This document shows positions 6,756-7,883 of a stretch of 7,883 bases of DNA, piece after piece. The notes under the pieces were generated by a model that was not told the DNA's origin, ran no database searches, and saw only the letters and a program-made list of their open reading frames with translations. Origin of the DNA: Elusimicrobiales bacterium (GTDB lineage Bacteria > Elusimicrobiota > Elusimicrobia > Elusimicrobiales > UBA9959); contig JAOAEH010000073.1 of NCBI GenBank assembly GCA_026416895.1, positions 1 to 7,883 on the forward strand. The letters run 5' to 3'. Position 1 is the stretch's first letter, and each line of letters opens with the position of its first letter. The position numbers and the translations under genes were made by a program.

Positions 6756-7883
6756 AAATAAGAGTATAATGAGAAAGCTTTGATTTCAATTTTATCTCAT
6801 ACCCATGCAACTGACATATCTTTTTGACAATAGAAAGTCCTAAACCAATACCTTCAGTCTGACCAGTAAAATATGCTTCAACCTGATAAAACTTATCGAA
6901 AACTTTTTCAATATCTTCATAAGGTATACCATCTCCATTATCCCAAAAAAGCACTATTCTTTTTTTACAATCTAGTTTAGATGTTATTATTATCTTTTTA
7001 TTATTTTTGGAATTAAACTTTATAGAATTAGATATTATTTCACTAAAAGCCCTCTCCAATAACCTCATATCAGCTTTTAAACTAAAATCATCTATTATTT
7101 CTTTCTCAAAATTTACTTCAGGATATTTTTTTCTAAACTTTTCAACAATTAAAGATAAAAGATCTGAAATCTTAAATTCTGTTATATTTAGATCAGAAAC
7201 TAATTTATTTTCAATGGAAGAATAATCCAACATCTTATCAACAATATCATTTAATTTAAACCCAGCTAAAATAATCGAATCTATTGATTTATTAAACTTT
7301 TCATCATCAATATTAAAATTTTCTTTAAGAATCTGAGAAAAACCTAAAATAGAAGTTAAAGGTGTTTTAATTTTGTGAGAAATTAAAGAAAGAAATTCTC
7401 TCGATATTTTCGCTTCAATAAATTCTTGTGTAACATCATTAAATATCCAAATAAACTCTTCTTCTGCCTCCATTTCATACTCGAAAACCTTAGGTATAAA
7501 TGATACACGTAAAACAAGTTTTTTAGGAGAGTCTCTCTCAATTAAAAAACTCGTCTTAGTCTTAGAAGAAAAAATATCTTCTAAATTCCTATCAAATTTA
7601 AAAACTGAAAAAACTTCTTTTATATCTAAACCTTTCAAATCTTCAATACCAAAATATTTTAAAGTATTTTTATTATTCATCTTCACTTTACCACAGTTAT
7701 CAGTTACTATTATGCATTCATCTATCATCTCAAGCAATGTTCCAAGTTTAGACTTTTCATATTTAACACTATTAAAAAGCCTTGAGTTTTCTATTGCTAT
7801 CGCTGCTTGAGATGCAAACGCTTCAAAATTATCTCTATCTGTTTCATCAAATTCTCCATCAATTTTATTTATAGCTTGTACCA
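6730..7883 (-). CDS. Sensor histidine kinase (GAF-PAS-HisKA-HATPase_c), N-terminus beyond window
   Basis: A partial two-component sensor kinase of which 383 residues are visible. The frame is open to the right edge, so the true start lies outside. In visible numbering, residues 1-48 are the end of a GAF domain (VQAINKIDGEFDE, then FASQAAIAIENSRLF), followed by a PAS-like domain (about 49-150). The HisKA dimerisation helix has phospho-acceptor H169 in SLISHKIKTPLTSILGF. The HATPase_c domain (about 265-381) has the N-box EIISNSIKFN, G1 box DNGDGIP, F-box FDKFYQVE and G2 box GIGLGLSIVKKI. No membrane span appears in the visible part, so this portion is cytoplasmic. The GAF and PAS domains suggest a small-ligand or redox cue, which is not identifiable here. 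The H-box has Lys instead of the usual acidic residue after the His. No response regulator is in the window, and the promoter is outside it. The stop lies inside trmL. Confidence 0.93.
   Translation of the reverse strand, partial: VQAINKIDGEFDETDRDNFEAFASQAAIAIENSRLFNSVKYEKSKLGTLLEMIDECIIVTDNCGKVKMNNKNTLKYFGIEDLKGLDIKEVFSVFKFDRNLEDIFSSKTKTSFLIERDSPKKLVLRVSFIPKVFEYEMEAEEEFIWIFNDVTQEFIEAKISREFLSLISHKIKTPLTSILGFSQILKENFNIDDEKFNKSIDSIILAGFKLNDIVDKMLDYSSIENKLVSDLNITEFKISDLLSLIVEKFRKKYPEVNFEKEIIDDFSLKADMRLLERAFSEIISNSIKFNSKNNKKIIITSKLDCKKRIVLFWDNGDGIPYEDIEKVFDKFYQVEAYFTGQTEGIGLGLSIVKKICQLHGYEIKLKSKLSHYTLISIHLDPHN

Noticed and set aside
6769..6800. ATGAGA / TCTCAT inverted repeat just after trmL
   Set aside because: The 6-bp stem has a 20-nt loop and no T-run follows, so it does not look like a terminator. 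It lies within kinase codons.
7007..7225. Plus-strand 72-codon frame within the histidine kinase region
   Set aside because: The minus strand encodes the HATPase N-box and the linking helices here, so this frame is a shadow.
7735..7737. TTG at 7737-7735 as the start of a 335-aa histidine kinase
   Set aside because: The same frame continues upstream to the window edge and encodes the typical end of a GAF domain (FASQAAIAIENSRLF), so the gene is longer and the TTG is an internal Leu.

Overview
This is an AT-rich stretch (roughly a quarter G+C by eye) from a bacterium, packed almost entirely with protein-coding genes. Lysine is mostly AAA, arginine mostly AGA, and ATA is common for isoleucine. 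A complete apolipoprotein N-acyltransferase (Lnt) suggests a lipoprotein-bearing cell envelope, most often that of a Gram-negative (diderm) organism. The MutL carries the intact metal-dependent endonuclease motifs, as in bacteria that lack MutH. These traits fit several low-GC diderm lineages, and the phylum cannot be resolved from this window.

Layout: a short non-coding leader (1-132) holds a 7-bp hairpin with a T-run and a TATAAT box 11 nt before the first gene. Five genes on the + strand then follow as one tight cluster: lnt (133-1635), mutL (1672-3402), a flippase-like integral membrane protein of the LPG-synthase-TM/YbhN/AglD family (3399-4379), an asparagine synthase-type glutamine amidotransferase (4381-6282) and the tRNA 2'-O-methyltransferase trmL (6279-6755). 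Gaps are 36 nt, a 4-nt ATGA overlap, 1 nt and another 4-nt ATGA overlap, which is strong evidence for one transcript. On the opposite strand a hybrid sensor-type histidine kinase (end of GAF, then PAS, HisKA and HATPase_c) converges on trmL, overlaps its 3' end by 26 nt, and runs off the right edge, so its N-terminus is missing.

Three of the five operon genes (lnt, the flippase-like gene, the AsnB-like gene) have envelope roles or plausible ones. mutL and trmL are information-processing housekeeping genes. The AsnB-like protein may make asparagine, or it may amidate an envelope substrate, as close relatives do in other bacteria. No mobile element, CRISPR array, rRNA or tRNA gene was seen. The window is mostly ordinary core genome. 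The points worth a second look are the envelope context of asnB, the non-canonical H-box of the kinase, the hairpin/promoter arrangement before lnt, the near absence of Shine-Dalgarno sites except at asnB, and the A8/A9 runs inside mutL and asnB.
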